Source: Sphingomonadales bacterium
Lineage (GTDB): Bacteria; Pseudomonadota; Alphaproteobacteria; Sphingomonadales; Sphingomonadaceae
DNA: 64,000 bases
Direction of reading: 5' to 3'
NCBI GenBank assembly: GCA_009995225.1
Contig: JAACPW010000015.1
Coordinates: 22,347 to 86,346 of the forward strand
A program made the position numbers and the translations under genes. The notes below the pieces were generated by a model that ran no database searches, was not told where the DNA came from, and saw nothing but the letters and a program-made list of their open reading frames with translations. This document shows positions 1 through 10,160 of this stretch, in pieces; position 1 is the first letter of the stretch, and every line of letters begins with the position of its first letter.

Positions 1-2077
1 CGTCCGTTCCGATATAATTGCCGATGATGGTGACATCCGTGATCGGACCATCGGCCGCCTCGATAGCCGTAAGGCCGTTGCGAGCGATGACATTGCGGCC
101 GCCCGCAGTGCCATCACCGATCACGAGATTGCTCACATTCCTGACGAATATGCCGCGTTCCTGATTCTCAAAGGTGGCGCCGGTGATCGTCACTGCGCCG
201 ATGGTGTTGCCCAGAACGGCAACATTGCTCGATCCGTCGATCACGGCGATGCCGGAAGCGCCGTTCCCGCCGATGACATTGCCCAGCGTTGTGGCATCGC
301 CGCCAAGAGTGACGCCATTGGCTGCGGTCAGCCGAATCCCGTCCTGGCCTGCGCGGGCGATCACATTGCCGCGAATGAAGACATTGGGCGTGTTGCCGAG
401 CGACAGGCCTTGTTCCGTGCCGGTGATGTGATTGCCTTCGCTTGCAGCAGTGCCACCAATCAGCACGTTGGCAATGCTGCCTGCAGCAAAGCGAATGCCG
501 TCGCCGCCATTGCGCATCAGTGCGGACAGATCGCGGGTGAAGCCGATGATATTGCGCTGGATGCGGATCTGGCCATCCGAGGGAGATATCTGATCGTCAC
601 TTTCGAGTGCAATTGCGCCCGAGCCACTGTTTCCTGAAATCAGATTGCGGGTGATGTCGCGCCACGTGGCGATACCGAAGAAATTGTTGATCCCGCCACC
701 TGCGTTGGCCCTTGCCGACATGCCAGCCGGGTCAGTGCCGATGAAATTGCCGCGAATTGCGGTGTTGGTGCTGCCCTGTTCGGTTAACACCCCGACGATG
801 GAATTGGCGGAAATCACGTTGCCCTGGCCTGCATCGAGCCCTCCGATCACCACGCCGGCCCCCTTGGCCACGACGCCGCGCGTATTGCCGCTGCTGGTGC
901 CATTGGGGAGCAGACCCAGATAATTGCACTGGATTGTGGCTGCGTTGCTGCTTGCTTGCGCGATGATGGCGTTGTCGAAGCCGGTCAGGGACAAGCCTCT
1001 GATGGTCTGGTTGCTGCCGCTCAGCAGCAAGCCGTTGAACCCTCCGCCGCGCACATTCACGCGCAAGTCGTGCCCGCTGCCCGCCCACAAGTCGCGGCAC
1101 TGGGTGCCCGCCTGCGTCGTGCCGTCGATCACCGTGTCGTTGTCGGTCAGGTTCGGCAGGGTTGTCGACAGCGTTATGGTGTGCGGCCCTGCGCCGGGGA
1201 TGGCAAAGGTAATGGTGTCGGCGCCGGGATTGCTGTTGGCGAACTGGATCGCATCGCGCAGCGATCCGCTGCCTGAATCATTGGTGTTGGTGACGATCAG
1301 CGGATCCGCCGGTCGGAGCGCGAACAGGCCTAAGGTCCATCGCCCAAAAAGGGCAAATGCGTAGCTCATCGTGGTGCTACCGTTCACCCCGGTCCGCGTG
1401 CTTGCGGCTCCGATAACGTCTGCCAAATTCACCACGTTCCAGCGGCTCGTCTGCCCGCTTCCCGTTATAGCGGAAATGACCTCGTCATTGGCCGCCAGCG
1501 TCGCCACCACCAACTGATCGGACGCGCTGGCAACGCTGGCCGAGGCGCTGAACGCGCCGGTGCCGCTGGTCAAGGTCGAGGCGGCGATCGGGCTGGTCTG
1601 GCTGACATTGGCAAAGGATATCGCGCCAACGACCACCGCCGCGCTTCTAGTCAGATTGACGACCACCTGATTGGTCCCGCTCGCCGGGGCGACCCTGCCC
1701 CAGACGTCGAGCGTTGCGCCTCCGCCCGCATCAGTGACCCGGCCAAGAAAGGTCAGCGCCTGCCCGGCATAGGTGACAGAGGCAACAATCGCGTCATCGC
1801 GCTCGATTGCGACCGACACGATCAGGTAACGGTTGGTGCCGGTGCCGACCGTGTGGTTGAACGCGATGGTGCCGGAGGCCGCTTGGAGTGCGGTCGCCGG
1901 ATCGACGCTGATGCTCTGCGCCGCGACACGGTCCGCACAGCCCAGCACGATCAGAAGCCCGCATAGCCATAGGCTGACCATCCGAAGCCATCGCGGCAAT
2001 GCCCGCTCCCCGTTGGACGGCGCTATTGCCCCCGATCCGGCGCGATGCGCGGTTTGTCCGAAAATGCGGAGCATCAT
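1..2077 (-). CDS. Exported right-handed beta-helix repeat protein (C-terminus beyond the window)
   Basis: The minus-strand frame is open from an ATG at 2077 to the window edge, giving at least 692 residues with the C-terminus missing. A hydrophobic stretch at about residues 30-50 ending in AQS is a likely signal peptide. Residues about 55-245 look like a beta-sandwich (NHTVGTGTNRYLIVSVAI, SVTYAGQALTFLGRV). From about residue 255 the sequence changes to parallel beta-helix coils, starting GSGSLRDAIQFANSNPG and followed by repeats of the type GNVISAN, IRGNFIGTD and GNTIGAV. The ATG overlaps the stop of the preceding barrel gene (ATGA), so the two are translationally coupled as the last genes of the five-gene operon. 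This fold is typical of surface adhesins and polysaccharide-active proteins, but no catalytic residues can be assigned. The function is unknown; export and fold are fairly certain. Confidence 0.8.
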   Translation of the reverse strand, partial: MMLRIFGQTAHRAGSGAIAPSNGERALPRWLRMVSLWLCGLLIVLGCADRVAAQSISVDPATALQAASGTIAFNHTVGTGTNRYLIVSVAIERDDAIVASVTYAGQALTFLGRVTDAGGGATLDVWGRVAPASGTNQVVVNLTRSAAVVVGAISFANVSQTSPIAASTLTSGTGAFSASASVASASDQLVVATLAANDEVISAITGSGQTSRWNVVNLADVIGAASTRTGVNGSTTMSYAFALFGRWTLGLFALRPADPLIVTNTNDSGSGSLRDAIQFANSNPGADTITFAIPGAGPHTITLSTTLPNLTDNDTVIDGTTQAGTQCRDLWAGSGHDLRVNVRGGGFNGLLLSGSNQTIRGLSLTGFDNAIIAQASSNAATIQCNYLGLLPNGTSSGNTRGVVAKGAGVVIGGLDAGQGNVISANSIVGVLTEQGSTNTAIRGNFIGTDPAGMSARANAGGGINNFFGIATWRDITRNLISGNSGSGAIALESDDQISPSDGQIRIQRNIIGFTRDLSALMRNGGDGIRFAAGSIANVLIGGTAASEGNHITGTEQGLSLGNTPNVFIRGNVIARAGQDGIRLTAANGVTLGGDATTLGNVIGGNGASGIAVIDGSSNVAVLGNTIGAVTITGATFENQERGIFVRNVSNLVIGDGTAGGRNVIARNGLTAIEAADGPITDVTIIGNYIGTD

Positions 2078-5000
2078 GGCGAGCAGGCTCCTGCGGGTTG
2101 GCACCGGGACGCCTCCTGCGGCAACGGGGCCGCTGCACTGCTGTCGCCCAGGCCCAGCAATTGCGCGCCGAATTTGAACCGGATGCCTGCAAACAGGCCC
2201 TGATCCAGCGGGCGGTCGAGACTGAAGTCGGGATCGCGAAAACCCGCAATGTTGTAGCCGAGGCTCATGAGTGTGCCTCTGGCCACCACGAGGTTCGCCT
2301 GTGGGCCGATCGCGTAGCTGTAACTGCCATCGGTCACATTGGCGCGGATGCTGGCGCTGCCGCCAATATCAAGGGTCGCACTCAGCCCGATCCGCAGATC
2401 GAGCCCGGCGAGCGCAGTGAGGCCGGCAAGATCCAGACCCTCCACCCGGTCAAACCCGTAGCGCGTGCCCAGGAACAGCCCGATTTCGCTCAGCTCCCCC
2501 ACGCCGCGCCGCGCGCGAGGGGACCAATTGGCCGAGACGCTTCCCAGCAGCCGCCGCGAAAGGGCATCGCCGTTCACGGTCAGCGCGGTGCGGCCCACCG
2601 GGCCAGCCTGCCCGGCGATCGCCCCGGTCACGGCATCGCTGCGATATTCCGCGCGGCCGAGGAGTGCGATATCCGAATCATCGGGCCGATATGCGAGGGT
2701 GAGAGCCGCGTCGATGATTTCAGCGGAAGCTCCGCCGGGCGCGGTGCTGCGGGTCCAGATCAGACTGCCGCCAAGCGCCTGTCCCTCGCCAAGCTGACGC
2801 AGAACGCCCAAAGTCGCGCCAAAGCGGTCGGCGAATTGCCCGTCGCGATACTCGGCCCGGCCATTGGCAGCCCAGCGCCCGCTGCGCCATGCGCCGCTGA
2901 CAGTGACAGCGGTGAAATCTTCAAACAACGTGCGATCCACCCCCAAAGGGCCGCCATTGCCCGGTGGCTGGCCGGGGTTGATGACCGCATCGGGCGCGGG
3001 GGTATCGCCAAGGGTACGGTTGCCATCGAGCGTTGCGTTGAAGCTCAGCGTCGGCGTTGCATTCAGCGTTTGCGCAAAGCCGAAACCGGCAAACGTGCCG
3101 CCGCCCGGTGTATCGCCTGTTGTATTCCGACCGAGCGTGGAGGCAACGCGCGCTCCCTCCCACGGGGTCATGTCCAGCCCGGCCCGCAAGGTGCGCGCCT
3201 TGATCGCGGCACTATCGGCCATTTCATAAGTGCCCGTCAGCCGCACATCGCGCGCCAGCGCATAACGCAGGCCCAGCCGGTAGCGCGGCGGCAGGTCGAG
3301 CGATCCCTCGCCCCCGCTAAGGCCAAAGGACGTATCCCCGCTGATCTCCAGCCGGTTATCGAACAGGCGTTGGCTGGCGGCGGTCTGCAGCAGTGTCGAA
3401 GCGCGGCTTTCTCCGCTCGCCAGCCGGTCATCGAAATGGGCCAGCCCAAGCCGCGCGTCGGTGGCAGCAGAACGCCACGCCAGTTCCACCTGCCCACCGC
3501 GCCGCCGCGCCGCATCGGCAAGGCTTTCGTCCTGCAGCAGGCTGGCGATGCCCGACACGGTTTCGCTGAACTGGTAGCGGCTATCGACTCCCAGTTTGCG
3601 CCGCCCGGTGTCGGCGAAACTCTGCTGGCCGGTGCCATAGGCGGCCTCGACCTGACGGGCATAGGCGACCACATCCAGCTTGCCCGTCTGGTGCTGGAGT
3701 TCGGCCAGCCAGGCATGGGCCGTCTTACCAGAGCCTGTGCTCACGCCGACTTCGGCGCGCGCTTCGCTGGCTGTGCCCAACTGCAGCCGGGTGTCGGCGA
3801 CTGCGACATGGGTGCGCACGCCATCGCTTTGGTCGGTGATGGCCGTCGTCCCGATCCGCACTGCGCCTTCAGCCGGACGCCATTCGGCCCGCACGCCGGC
3901 ATTGATCGCCCCGCCGCCGACCTTGCCGGTTTCATATTCGATGATGATGATCTGCGGATTGAGGTCAGCGTCGCGCGTCAGGATCGGCTCGCTGAAGGTG
4001 ATCGTGCCTGACAGCAGATCGATGGTATAATCGATGAACCGGGTCAGGCTGCGAGAGGCCACCACCACCTCGGACCGGAACCGGTCGCGCACTTCGATGG
4101 TGACGCGTTCGGAATTGGTCACAAGGTCGCGGGTGCCAAGCGGGTAGGGCCCGGCCAGGCCATTGCCCTGAAACTCGTCGCGCCGGAAGGTGCTGCCGAT
4201 CTGCGCGCCGAAGGCCTCGGCCCGCACAGCGCCGATCTGCGCGGCGGCGCGAACCCCGGTGGCGGTGCGTTGATAGCGGCCAAGGGTGGTCTGATCGAAC
4301 CCGGTCTGGAAGTCGCCGTACAGCGCAAAGAAGGTCGCGGTTTCGATCCGGACATACAGGTTTTCGCGCGTGGCGGCATCGAAACGGCGCTGCGAGGTGT
4401 CGCCGAACACCGTGTAATAGGCCGCCGGATCGATCGCGCCGAGCAGCGGCTGGTCCTCGCGCTGCTTGGCGCTGTCATAGGCGAGGGTGAGCAGATACTT
4501 CCCCAACACCCGCCCCTTGGCATAAAGCGCAACGCGGGCGTTGCGGCCAAGGTCGCTGTCGATATTGTCCCCGCGCTCCATATTGCCAGCGATCGACCGC
4601 GCGCCGATGCTGGCTTCGCCAAGGCCGATGATGGTCCATTCGACATCGCCCGGCACGACCCATGCCTCGATCTCCTGCCGGCGGCGGATATTCTCATGGG
4701 CGAAGTCGAAGGCCATACGCAGCTGGCCACTGACCATGGTGGGGGCAAGCTCGATCCGGGCGAGTCCCTCATCGCCCTCGATCTGCCAGCGTGCTGTGGC
4801 TTCGCCGATGCCGCTGAGCTGGCGCAACTGTTGTTGTTCAATCTGGGCCGCGCTTTCAAACGGCGCGTTGAGAGTGAAGCTGCCCGAAAGGCCTTCGCGC
4901 ACCGGACGGCCATTGCGGTCCGTGATGCGCACCACCACCACCGGCCGCGTGGCCCCGTCGGCGATCAGCAGCGATTTGTCCGCCACCAGTTCCACCCGCG

Positions 5001-7224
5001 CAGGCTGCGAGGTGAAAAACACCTCGCGTTCAAGCCGCGCATTCACCCCGCCCAGCGAATTGATGATCTCGGCGGCCAGCACGGTCCGTTCGTTCAGCAA
5101 GGGAATGCCGCGCCACAGGCTGACGGCGTAGCCGCCGCCGGGAGCCTTCAGGGTGCCATCGAACGCCAGTGGATCGACAGCCTTGCCATCGGCATAAAGG
5201 CGAATGGTCTGCCCGGCGCGGTGCCGCACCGCGACCCTGATCGCAGGAACACGCGGATTGGCGTCCTGCGCCGGGGTGAGCCAGCCATCCGGGCCATCGC
5301 CAAGGGCGAGCCAATCGGTTTCGGCGGGCGCGGGTTTGGGTGTGAGCGGCGCAGCGAGCGCACCGGCACGCGGGCTGTTAAGCGTCACCGCGTCATCAAG
5401 CGGCAGGTCATCCGCCAGCGCGAACCGGGGCGCGGTTTCATCAGCCGCAGCGACGGCATGGAAATCTGCGCGGGCCAGCGATCCGCCTTGCCCGGTCACG
5501 AACTGCGAACCGGCATCGCCAGCGCTGCGGGTCGAGCGCGAACACTCCGCCAGCCGTGTGCCCGGAGGCAAGGTGCCGCGCACAACCTGAAGCACGTGCG
5601 TGCCGGGCACCACGCCTTCGAACCGATAGCGACCCTGGGCATCGGTGACGGCAAAGCTGCCATCTTCCATGACCACCCGGACCCCGGCAAGGCCGGACGC
5701 GGTGCCCGCCGCCGCGCCGCAATCGCCCAGCGTCGCCCGGCCAATGATCGTCATCCGGCCCGCGATGCTATCGCGCTCCACCACCACCGCCGCTTCGGCG
5801 CGGGCGCTTCGTCCGACCGTGTCACGGATCACGGCGCGGCTGATGAGCTGGCCTGCGCCTGAGTCGGCGCGGATAGCGGCACCATAGGTAATCCTGACCG
5901 CGCCCGATCCCGGCAGACGTTCGATCGCAATGGCCATGCTGCGCCCGTCGGCCGCCACGCTGACAATGCCGGGCAGCGGCGGCGCGCCGTCGAACCGCAA
6001 TGTTGCATCCCGCAATCGCAGGCCGCGCGGCAGATCAATCTCCAGCGTCAGCCTGTGGCGTTCCTGCACCTCGGGATTGCTCAGCGTGAGGCTGTAGACC
6101 AGCGGGTCGCCCGGCTGCGCACGGGGGCGCGATAGGGTGAAGGCGAGGCCGGGCGCCGCTGCGTCCCGATCGACCGGGATATCAACCTCGACAGGCGCGG
6201 CGCTGGCCAGCGCGAAATCACCCCCGAAAGACGCCTCGGACACAGCGAAAGCCGCGCCGTCCGGGTGGGGTAACGCGGCGAGTTGCGATAGCGGGACCGC
6301 CGAAGGCGCGACAAAGTCAGGCGGCGGTTCGATTTCCAGTCGGTATCGCCCCAGCGGTGCAAGCGGAAACCAGTAGCGGCCCGGCTCCATCGGGTAGACG
6401 GTGCCGGCAGCATCGGTCACAGGCGCGCCGCTGACCACCGATGCGGGCCAGCGCGTCACGCCATCCTCTGCCAACACATCCGCCAGAGCGCCGGTGGCCG
6501 CATCGCGCAGGGTAACACGCACGCCTGAAACGGGCGTGGCGGTCTCGCTGTCGAACACGATGCCGAAGGGATCGGCAAGGATCATGATGTCGCGGGTGGC
6601 CGACGCGCCGTCAGGCATCGCGCTGGCGGTGGCCAGCTTGACCTTGTCGCCTGCGGCGACCGTCACGGCGCAATCATCGCCCTTTTGCTGCGCGCTCGCC
6701 CGGTGGGTGGCGATGCTGCCTGCGAACACGCCGGTGTCCGGCCCGGTCTCGAAAATTGTGAGATCAGCGCGCGCGCCGGTGCGGCTGCTGACCGTGATTG
6801 CCAGTTGGTCGATTGCCGCCCGGTCGCGGTTGGCCTGCGACGCGGCAAGCGTAAAGATGATGATCTCGCCCGGACGGAATTGGCTGCTGGCGGTTATGGG
6901 GAACGCCTGCACCGCTCCCGGCACGCCGGGTCCGCAGCGCGAGGCAGCTAGCGTCAGTCTGTCCTCGCTTTCCGGCGCGATGCGGAAGGTTTTGAACTGC
7001 GGTGCCGCAGCGATCCGCGTTACCAGGACACGGTTGGACGATGCCTCCTGCCATGCGCCCGCCTCATTCCAGCGGGCATAGGCGATATTCTCGATGATCC
7101 GGTCAGCGGCGCGGGCGACGGTGGCAAAAGCAGACGCAATCAGAACCAGACAGACAAACCAAAGCAGCCGCAGCCGGTTACTGCGATGCCCAAACCCCCG
7201 GATCGCCTCTGCCACGGTGTCCAC
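2074..7224 (-). CDS. Giant exported protein: Ig/SdrD-like domains joined to a predicted outer-membrane beta-barrel
   Basis: About 1,716 residues from a GTG at 7224. The frame stays open upstream to 7350, but that part overlaps the previous gene and does not look coding. A signal peptide (LRLLWFVCLVLIASAFATVARA) is followed by an ADRIIENIAYARW motif shared with two neighbouring small proteins. Beta-sandwich modules follow: a DUF11-like one at about 358-478, an SdrD/Cna-B-like one at about 491-588 (SGLAGVRVVMEDGSFAVTD), then a Big-like segment (VVVRITDRNGRPVREG). From about 870 to the end, alternating short strands with the signature YYTVFGDTSQRR, LYVRIETATFFALYGDFQTG suggest an outer-membrane barrel; GLFAGIRFKFG near the end resembles a barrel closing strand. 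It is probably the outer-membrane anchor or exporter for its operon partners, which is inference. Neighbour spacing is 11 bp upstream, with an ATGA overlap downstream. Confidence 0.82.
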   Translation of the reverse strand: MDTVAEAIRGFGHRSNRLRLLWFVCLVLIASAFATVARAADRIIENIAYARWNEAGAWQEASSNRVLVTRIAAAPQFKTFRIAPESEDRLTLAASRCGPGVPGAVQAFPITASSQFRPGEIIIFTLAASQANRDRAAIDQLAITVSSRTGARADLTIFETGPDTGVFAGSIATHRASAQQKGDDCAVTVAAGDKVKLATASAMPDGASATRDIMILADPFGIVFDSETATPVSGVRVTLRDAATGALADVLAEDGVTRWPASVVSGAPVTDAAGTVYPMEPGRYWFPLAPLGRYRLEIEPPPDFVAPSAVPLSQLAALPHPDGAAFAVSEASFGGDFALASAAPVEVDIPVDRDAAAPGLAFTLSRPRAQPGDPLVYSLTLSNPEVQERHRLTLEIDLPRGLRLRDATLRFDGAPPLPGIVSVAADGRSMAIAIERLPGSGAVRITYGAAIRADSGAGQLISRAVIRDTVGRSARAEAAVVVERDSIAGRMTIIGRATLGDCGAAAGTASGLAGVRVVMEDGSFAVTDAQGRYRFEGVVPGTHVLQVVRGTLPPGTRLAECSRSTRSAGDAGSQFVTGQGGSLARADFHAVAAADETAPRFALADDLPLDDAVTLNSPRAGALAAPLTPKPAPAETDWLALGDGPDGWLTPAQDANPRVPAIRVAVRHRAGQTIRLYADGKAVDPLAFDGTLKAPGGGYAVSLWRGIPLLNERTVLAAEIINSLGGVNARLEREVFFTSQPARVELVADKSLLIADGATRPVVVVRITDRNGRPVREGLSGSFTLNAPFESAAQIEQQQLRQLSGIGEATARWQIEGDEGLARIELAPTMVSGQLRMAFDFAHENIRRRQEIEAWVVPGDVEWTIIGLGEASIGARSIAGNMERGDNIDSDLGRNARVALYAKGRVLGKYLLTLAYDSAKQREDQPLLGAIDPAAYYTVFGDTSQRRFDAATRENLYVRIETATFFALYGDFQTGFDQTTLGRYQRTATGVRAAAQIGAVRAEAFGAQIGSTFRRDEFQGNGLAGPYPLGTRDLVTNSERVTIEVRDRFRSEVVVASRSLTRFIDYTIDLLSGTITFSEPILTRDADLNPQIIIIEYETGKVGGGAINAGVRAEWRPAEGAVRIGTTAITDQSDGVRTHVAVADTRLQLGTASEARAEVGVSTGSGKTAHAWLAELQHQTGKLDVVAYARQVEAAYGTGQQSFADTGRRKLGVDSRYQFSETVSGIASLLQDESLADAARRRGGQVELAWRSAATDARLGLAHFDDRLASGESRASTLLQTAASQRLFDNRLEISGDTSFGLSGGEGSLDLPPRYRLGLRYALARDVRLTGTYEMADSAAIKARTLRAGLDMTPWEGARVASTLGRNTTGDTPGGGTFAGFGFAQTLNATPTLSFNATLDGNRTLGDTPAPDAVINPGQPPGNGGPLGVDRTLFEDFTAVTVSGAWRSGRWAANGRAEYRDGQFADRFGATLGVLRQLGEGQALGGSLIWTRSTAPGGASAEIIDAALTLAYRPDDSDIALLGRAEYRSDAVTGAIAGQAGPVGRTALTVNGDALSRRLLGSVSANWSPRARRGVGELSEIGLFLGTRYGFDRVEGLDLAGLTALAGLDLRIGLSATLDIGGSASIRANVTDGSYSYAIGPQANLVVARGTLMSLGYNIAGFRDPDFSLDRPLDQGLFAGIRFKFGAQLLGLGDSSAAAPLPQEASRCQPAGACSP

Positions 7225-7235
7225 ACAGTCAGCGC

Positions 7236-8264
7236 TCAGTTGATGGTAGCGCGGAACGCGGCGGTGCGGGTTTGATTGCTGGCAATGTCGTCCAGCGGCG
7301 CGGTAATAGTGCGCCCGGCAATGCCGCCCCCCGAACTGCCGCCTGTGCAATTGTTCGCGCCATCAAGCGTGCCGTTGACGAGAAGGCTGCCGGTCACAAA
7401 GGTCAGATCATCTGGCAGAATATCGGTCACCACCACGCTGGACGCAGTGGCGGTTCCGGCATTGTTGCGAACCGCGACGCAGTATTCGACCGTCGCACCC
7501 GGAATCGCCTTGGGATTGGTGGACCCGTTGACGGGGTCATCAAGCACCCGACTGGTCTTCGTAACTGTCAGATCGGCAGCCGATACGGTGTAACTGCCGC
7601 GCGTGGTGAAGACCCCGTCGTTCGCGCTGTCATCAGAGCCCGCGCCATCGGCCAGCACAGTGTCGGTGCCACCGGTGTTGGCGCCGGATGTGGCTGTCAG
7701 CACCCCGCCTTGGGCCCCGGGCGTATTGCCAGCATGGGCGGTCGCGGACAGGAACAGGTTGGCGACATCGCCATTGGCCCGGTCCAAGGAAATGTTGCTC
7801 ACGACAAACACCCGCACTGTGGTGTCTTCCGCGATTTCGTCGATCAGCGCGGTTGCAGCGTCGCCTGCGTCATACACGCCGTTGCCATTATCGACGTAGA
7901 TCGTGACGCTGTCAGCGTCGAAATCATCCCCGCCCGAGGCCTGCGTCACGGCCAGCACGATATCGATGGTGTCATTCGAAAGGATGGTGACGTCAAACGC
8001 GATCACCGCCCCGTTCTGTCCGGGCGCGACCGTAGTGGTCGTATCGGGAACGCGGGCGACCACCAGATTGACCTTGCGATCGACTGTAAACAGATCGGAT
8101 GCGGTCTCCTTGGTCTGCTGGACTCCGGCCACCTGATAATCGACCGTCGCGGTATTGGTAATCACAGTGCCGGCGCGCGTGCCTTCGGCGCGGACAGGCG
8201 CGGTTTGGACGGCAATGATCGCACTTGCAGCCAGCAGCGCGGTCCATTTTGAACGGCGTGTCAT
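7236..8264 (-). CDS. Secreted DUF11-like repeat-domain protein (third gene of surface operon)
   Basis: About 342 residues from the ATG at 8264, which has GGAG about 8 nt upstream; an ATG at 8279 is possible but its purine run touches the codon. A signal peptide (ALLAASAIIAVQTAPVRA) precedes AGTVITNTATVDYQVAG, the motif repeated at the N-terminus of the gene at 8810 and of the giant barrel protein. A loop YVDNGNGVYDAGD resembles a dockerin or thrombospondin-3 calcium loop. The C-terminal third (LTVTKTSRVLDDPVNGSTN, VVVTDILPDDLTFVTGSL) is a recognisable DUF11 'conserved repeat' beta-sandwich. DUF11 domains occur in many cell-surface proteins and have no enzymatic role. It is a paralogue of the 8810 gene. 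Likely role: extracellular structural or adhesive protein (inference). Confidence 0.85.
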   Translation of the reverse strand: MTRRSKWTALLAASAIIAVQTAPVRAEGTRAGTVITNTATVDYQVAGVQQTKETASDLFTVDRKVNLVVARVPDTTTTVAPGQNGAVIAFDVTILSNDTIDIVLAVTQASGGDDFDADSVTIYVDNGNGVYDAGDAATALIDEIAEDTTVRVFVVSNISLDRANGDVANLFLSATAHAGNTPGAQGGVLTATSGANTGGTDTVLADGAGSDDSANDGVFTTRGSYTVSAADLTVTKTSRVLDDPVNGSTNPKAIPGATVEYCVAVRNNAGTATASSVVVTDILPDDLTFVTGSLLVNGTLDGANNCTGGSSGGGIAGRTITAPLDDIASNQTRTAAFRATIN

Positions 8265-8304
8265 CTTGGTTGGCTCCATCCCTCACCGTCGACAGCGAAC
8301 GCCA

Positions 8305-8799
<495 letters not shown>

Positions 8800-8809
8800 G
8801 GTGAGGCTC

Positions 8810-9799
8810 CTATTCCTCGATCAGGACGGCGAAGGTGACGGTTCTTGAAGTCCCGCCCGGCACAGTGCCCAGCGTCACGGCGATGCCGGCAGGCGATGCC
8901 TCGCCCGGATCGTCACCCACCGCATCGGTCAACGGCGCGCTATCGAGGTTGAGGGAGCCGGGTACGTAACGGGTGCCAGCGGGAATGGCATCGGAAATGA
9001 CCAGGGTATCGACGGGCGCGGAGCCGCTGACAGACGCGGAAATGCCATAGGTGATGGTCGCGCCCGGAGCGGCGGTTGATCCGCCAAACGGATCGCTGAC
9101 CGATGCCCACTTGACCAGCGTGACTGTGCTGGCGCTGCCGACCATCTGACCCGTGGCGGTGGCCATGCCGCCGCCAGCGCCGGCCATCGCATCAGCGCCG
9201 TTATCGCCTGCGCCTGCGAACACGGTGCCGGGTGCGCCAGAGCCGGTCGTAGTGCGTGCGATCAGATTGAGCGCGCTTTGCGCCCCATCGCCGATCCCGG
9301 TGGGCACGGTGACAATGACGAACACCCGCTGCGCGGCGCCCGCAGGCAGGGTTGCGGTGGTGCTGGGCGCGGGCAGCACCGCATCCACGCCCGGATCATA
9401 CACCCCGTTGTCATTTGTATCGACCGCGATGCTATCGCGCGTGGCATCGAAGGCGTTGCCGGGCACGGCGGTCACAACCTCAAGCACAACCGCCTCTGGC
9501 CCGTTGCCGCTATTGCTGACAAGAAAGGCGAGAACGGCCGGCCCGCTGCGGACCGGGACGGGCCCTGCATCGAGCGAGGCCGCCGCCACGCTCAGCAATT
9601 CATCCACCCTGACCTGCACCGTATTCGAACTGACAGTGCGCGCCACGCCGCCTTCGTCATATGTCGCCTCGGCGGTGGTCTCGATCAGCGTGCCTGCCGG
9701 CACCGGACTGGCGGCGGCGGGATGTCCCGCAAGCAGCACAGCGGCGCCAAGGCCGAAGCATGACGCGGAAGAGAACAAGGTGAACACGCGGCTAAGCAT
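8810..9799 (-). CDS. Secreted DUF11-like protein, first gene of the surface operon
   Basis: 329 residues from the ATG at 9799; a TTG at 9820 would add 7 residues but is weaker. A signal peptide (FGLGAAVLLAGHPAAA) is followed by AGTLIETTAEATYDEGG and later SSNTVQVRV, the same N-terminal module as in the 7236 and 2074 proteins. A DTNDNGVYDPGVD loop has Asp/Asn spacing like calcium-binding dockerin loops. The C-terminal part (GATITYGISASVSGSAPVD, VISDAIPAGTRYVPGSLNL) is a DUF11 beta-sandwich. It is probably the promoter-proximal gene: no further minus-strand gene lies within several hundred bases upstream. Role inferred as surface-exposed structural protein; no enzymatic motif is visible. Confidence 0.84.
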   Translation of the reverse strand: MLSRVFTLFSSASCFGLGAAVLLAGHPAAASPVPAGTLIETTAEATYDEGGVARTVSSNTVQVRVDELLSVAAASLDAGPVPVRSGPAVLAFLVSNSGNGPEAVVLEVVTAVPGNAFDATRDSIAVDTNDNGVYDPGVDAVLPAPSTTATLPAGAAQRVFVIVTVPTGIGDGAQSALNLIARTTTGSGAPGTVFAGAGDNGADAMAGAGGGMATATGQMVGSASTVTLVKWASVSDPFGGSTAAPGATITYGISASVSGSAPVDTLVISDAIPAGTRYVPGSLNLDSAPLTDAVGDDPGEASPAGIAVTLGTVPGGTSRTVTFAVLIEE

Positions 9800-10160
9800 G
9801 CCTGCTCGATAGTCCCGCAAGCGTATCGCTTTGCCGTAGGCGGGGCTAAGAGCTTCTGCTTAGGCCGTCCCCTGCGCCCGTCCTGCCCCCGCTGCTGCTA
9901 TTGGGCGCCACGGGTAAAGGGCAGGCCGAAGCTGGAGCCGGAGCGCCGCTCGGGACCCCCTCTCCCAACCCTCTCCCACAAGGGGAGAGGGCCAAGGCAA
10001 TAAGCCACCCGGCTTCGGTCATTCCCAGCAGCACGGCGCACGCCTAATACCGGACGGGCAGCTTCGGAGAGGTTCCTGCCAAAAGCAGAAATTCAGCTAT
10101 CGCCCTCGTTGCTGCCAAATCAGGTGACTGCTATCTGATTGGAAATGCGGAGGTAGGGCG
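9800..10160. other. Intergenic region upstream of the surface operon
   Basis: About 360 bp between divergently oriented genes. It should hold the promoter of the surface operon on the minus strand and that of the small membrane protein on the plus strand, but I see no clear -35/-10 pair. A GC-rich inverted repeat lies at 9969-9991. A 62-codon minus-strand frame here is low-complexity and unlike a protein. Confidence 0.6.
9969..9991. repeat. Short inverted repeat, CCCTCTCCC / GGGAGAGGG
   Basis: Perfect 9-bp arms (9969-9977 and 9983-9991) around a 5-nt loop. Elements of this composition are commonly dispersed in intergenic regions of GC-rich proteobacteria. It has no T run, so it is not a classic terminator. 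Confidence 0.8.

Noticed and set aside
1999..4011. A 670-codon plus-strand open frame opposite the giant barrel gene
   Set aside because: It is antisense to a gene with clear signal peptide and domains; its translation is a composition artefact.
9846..10034. A 62-codon minus-strand frame upstream of the surface operon
   Set aside because: Low-complexity Pro/Ser/Arg sequence that overlaps a GC-rich inverted repeat; no ribosome binding site.
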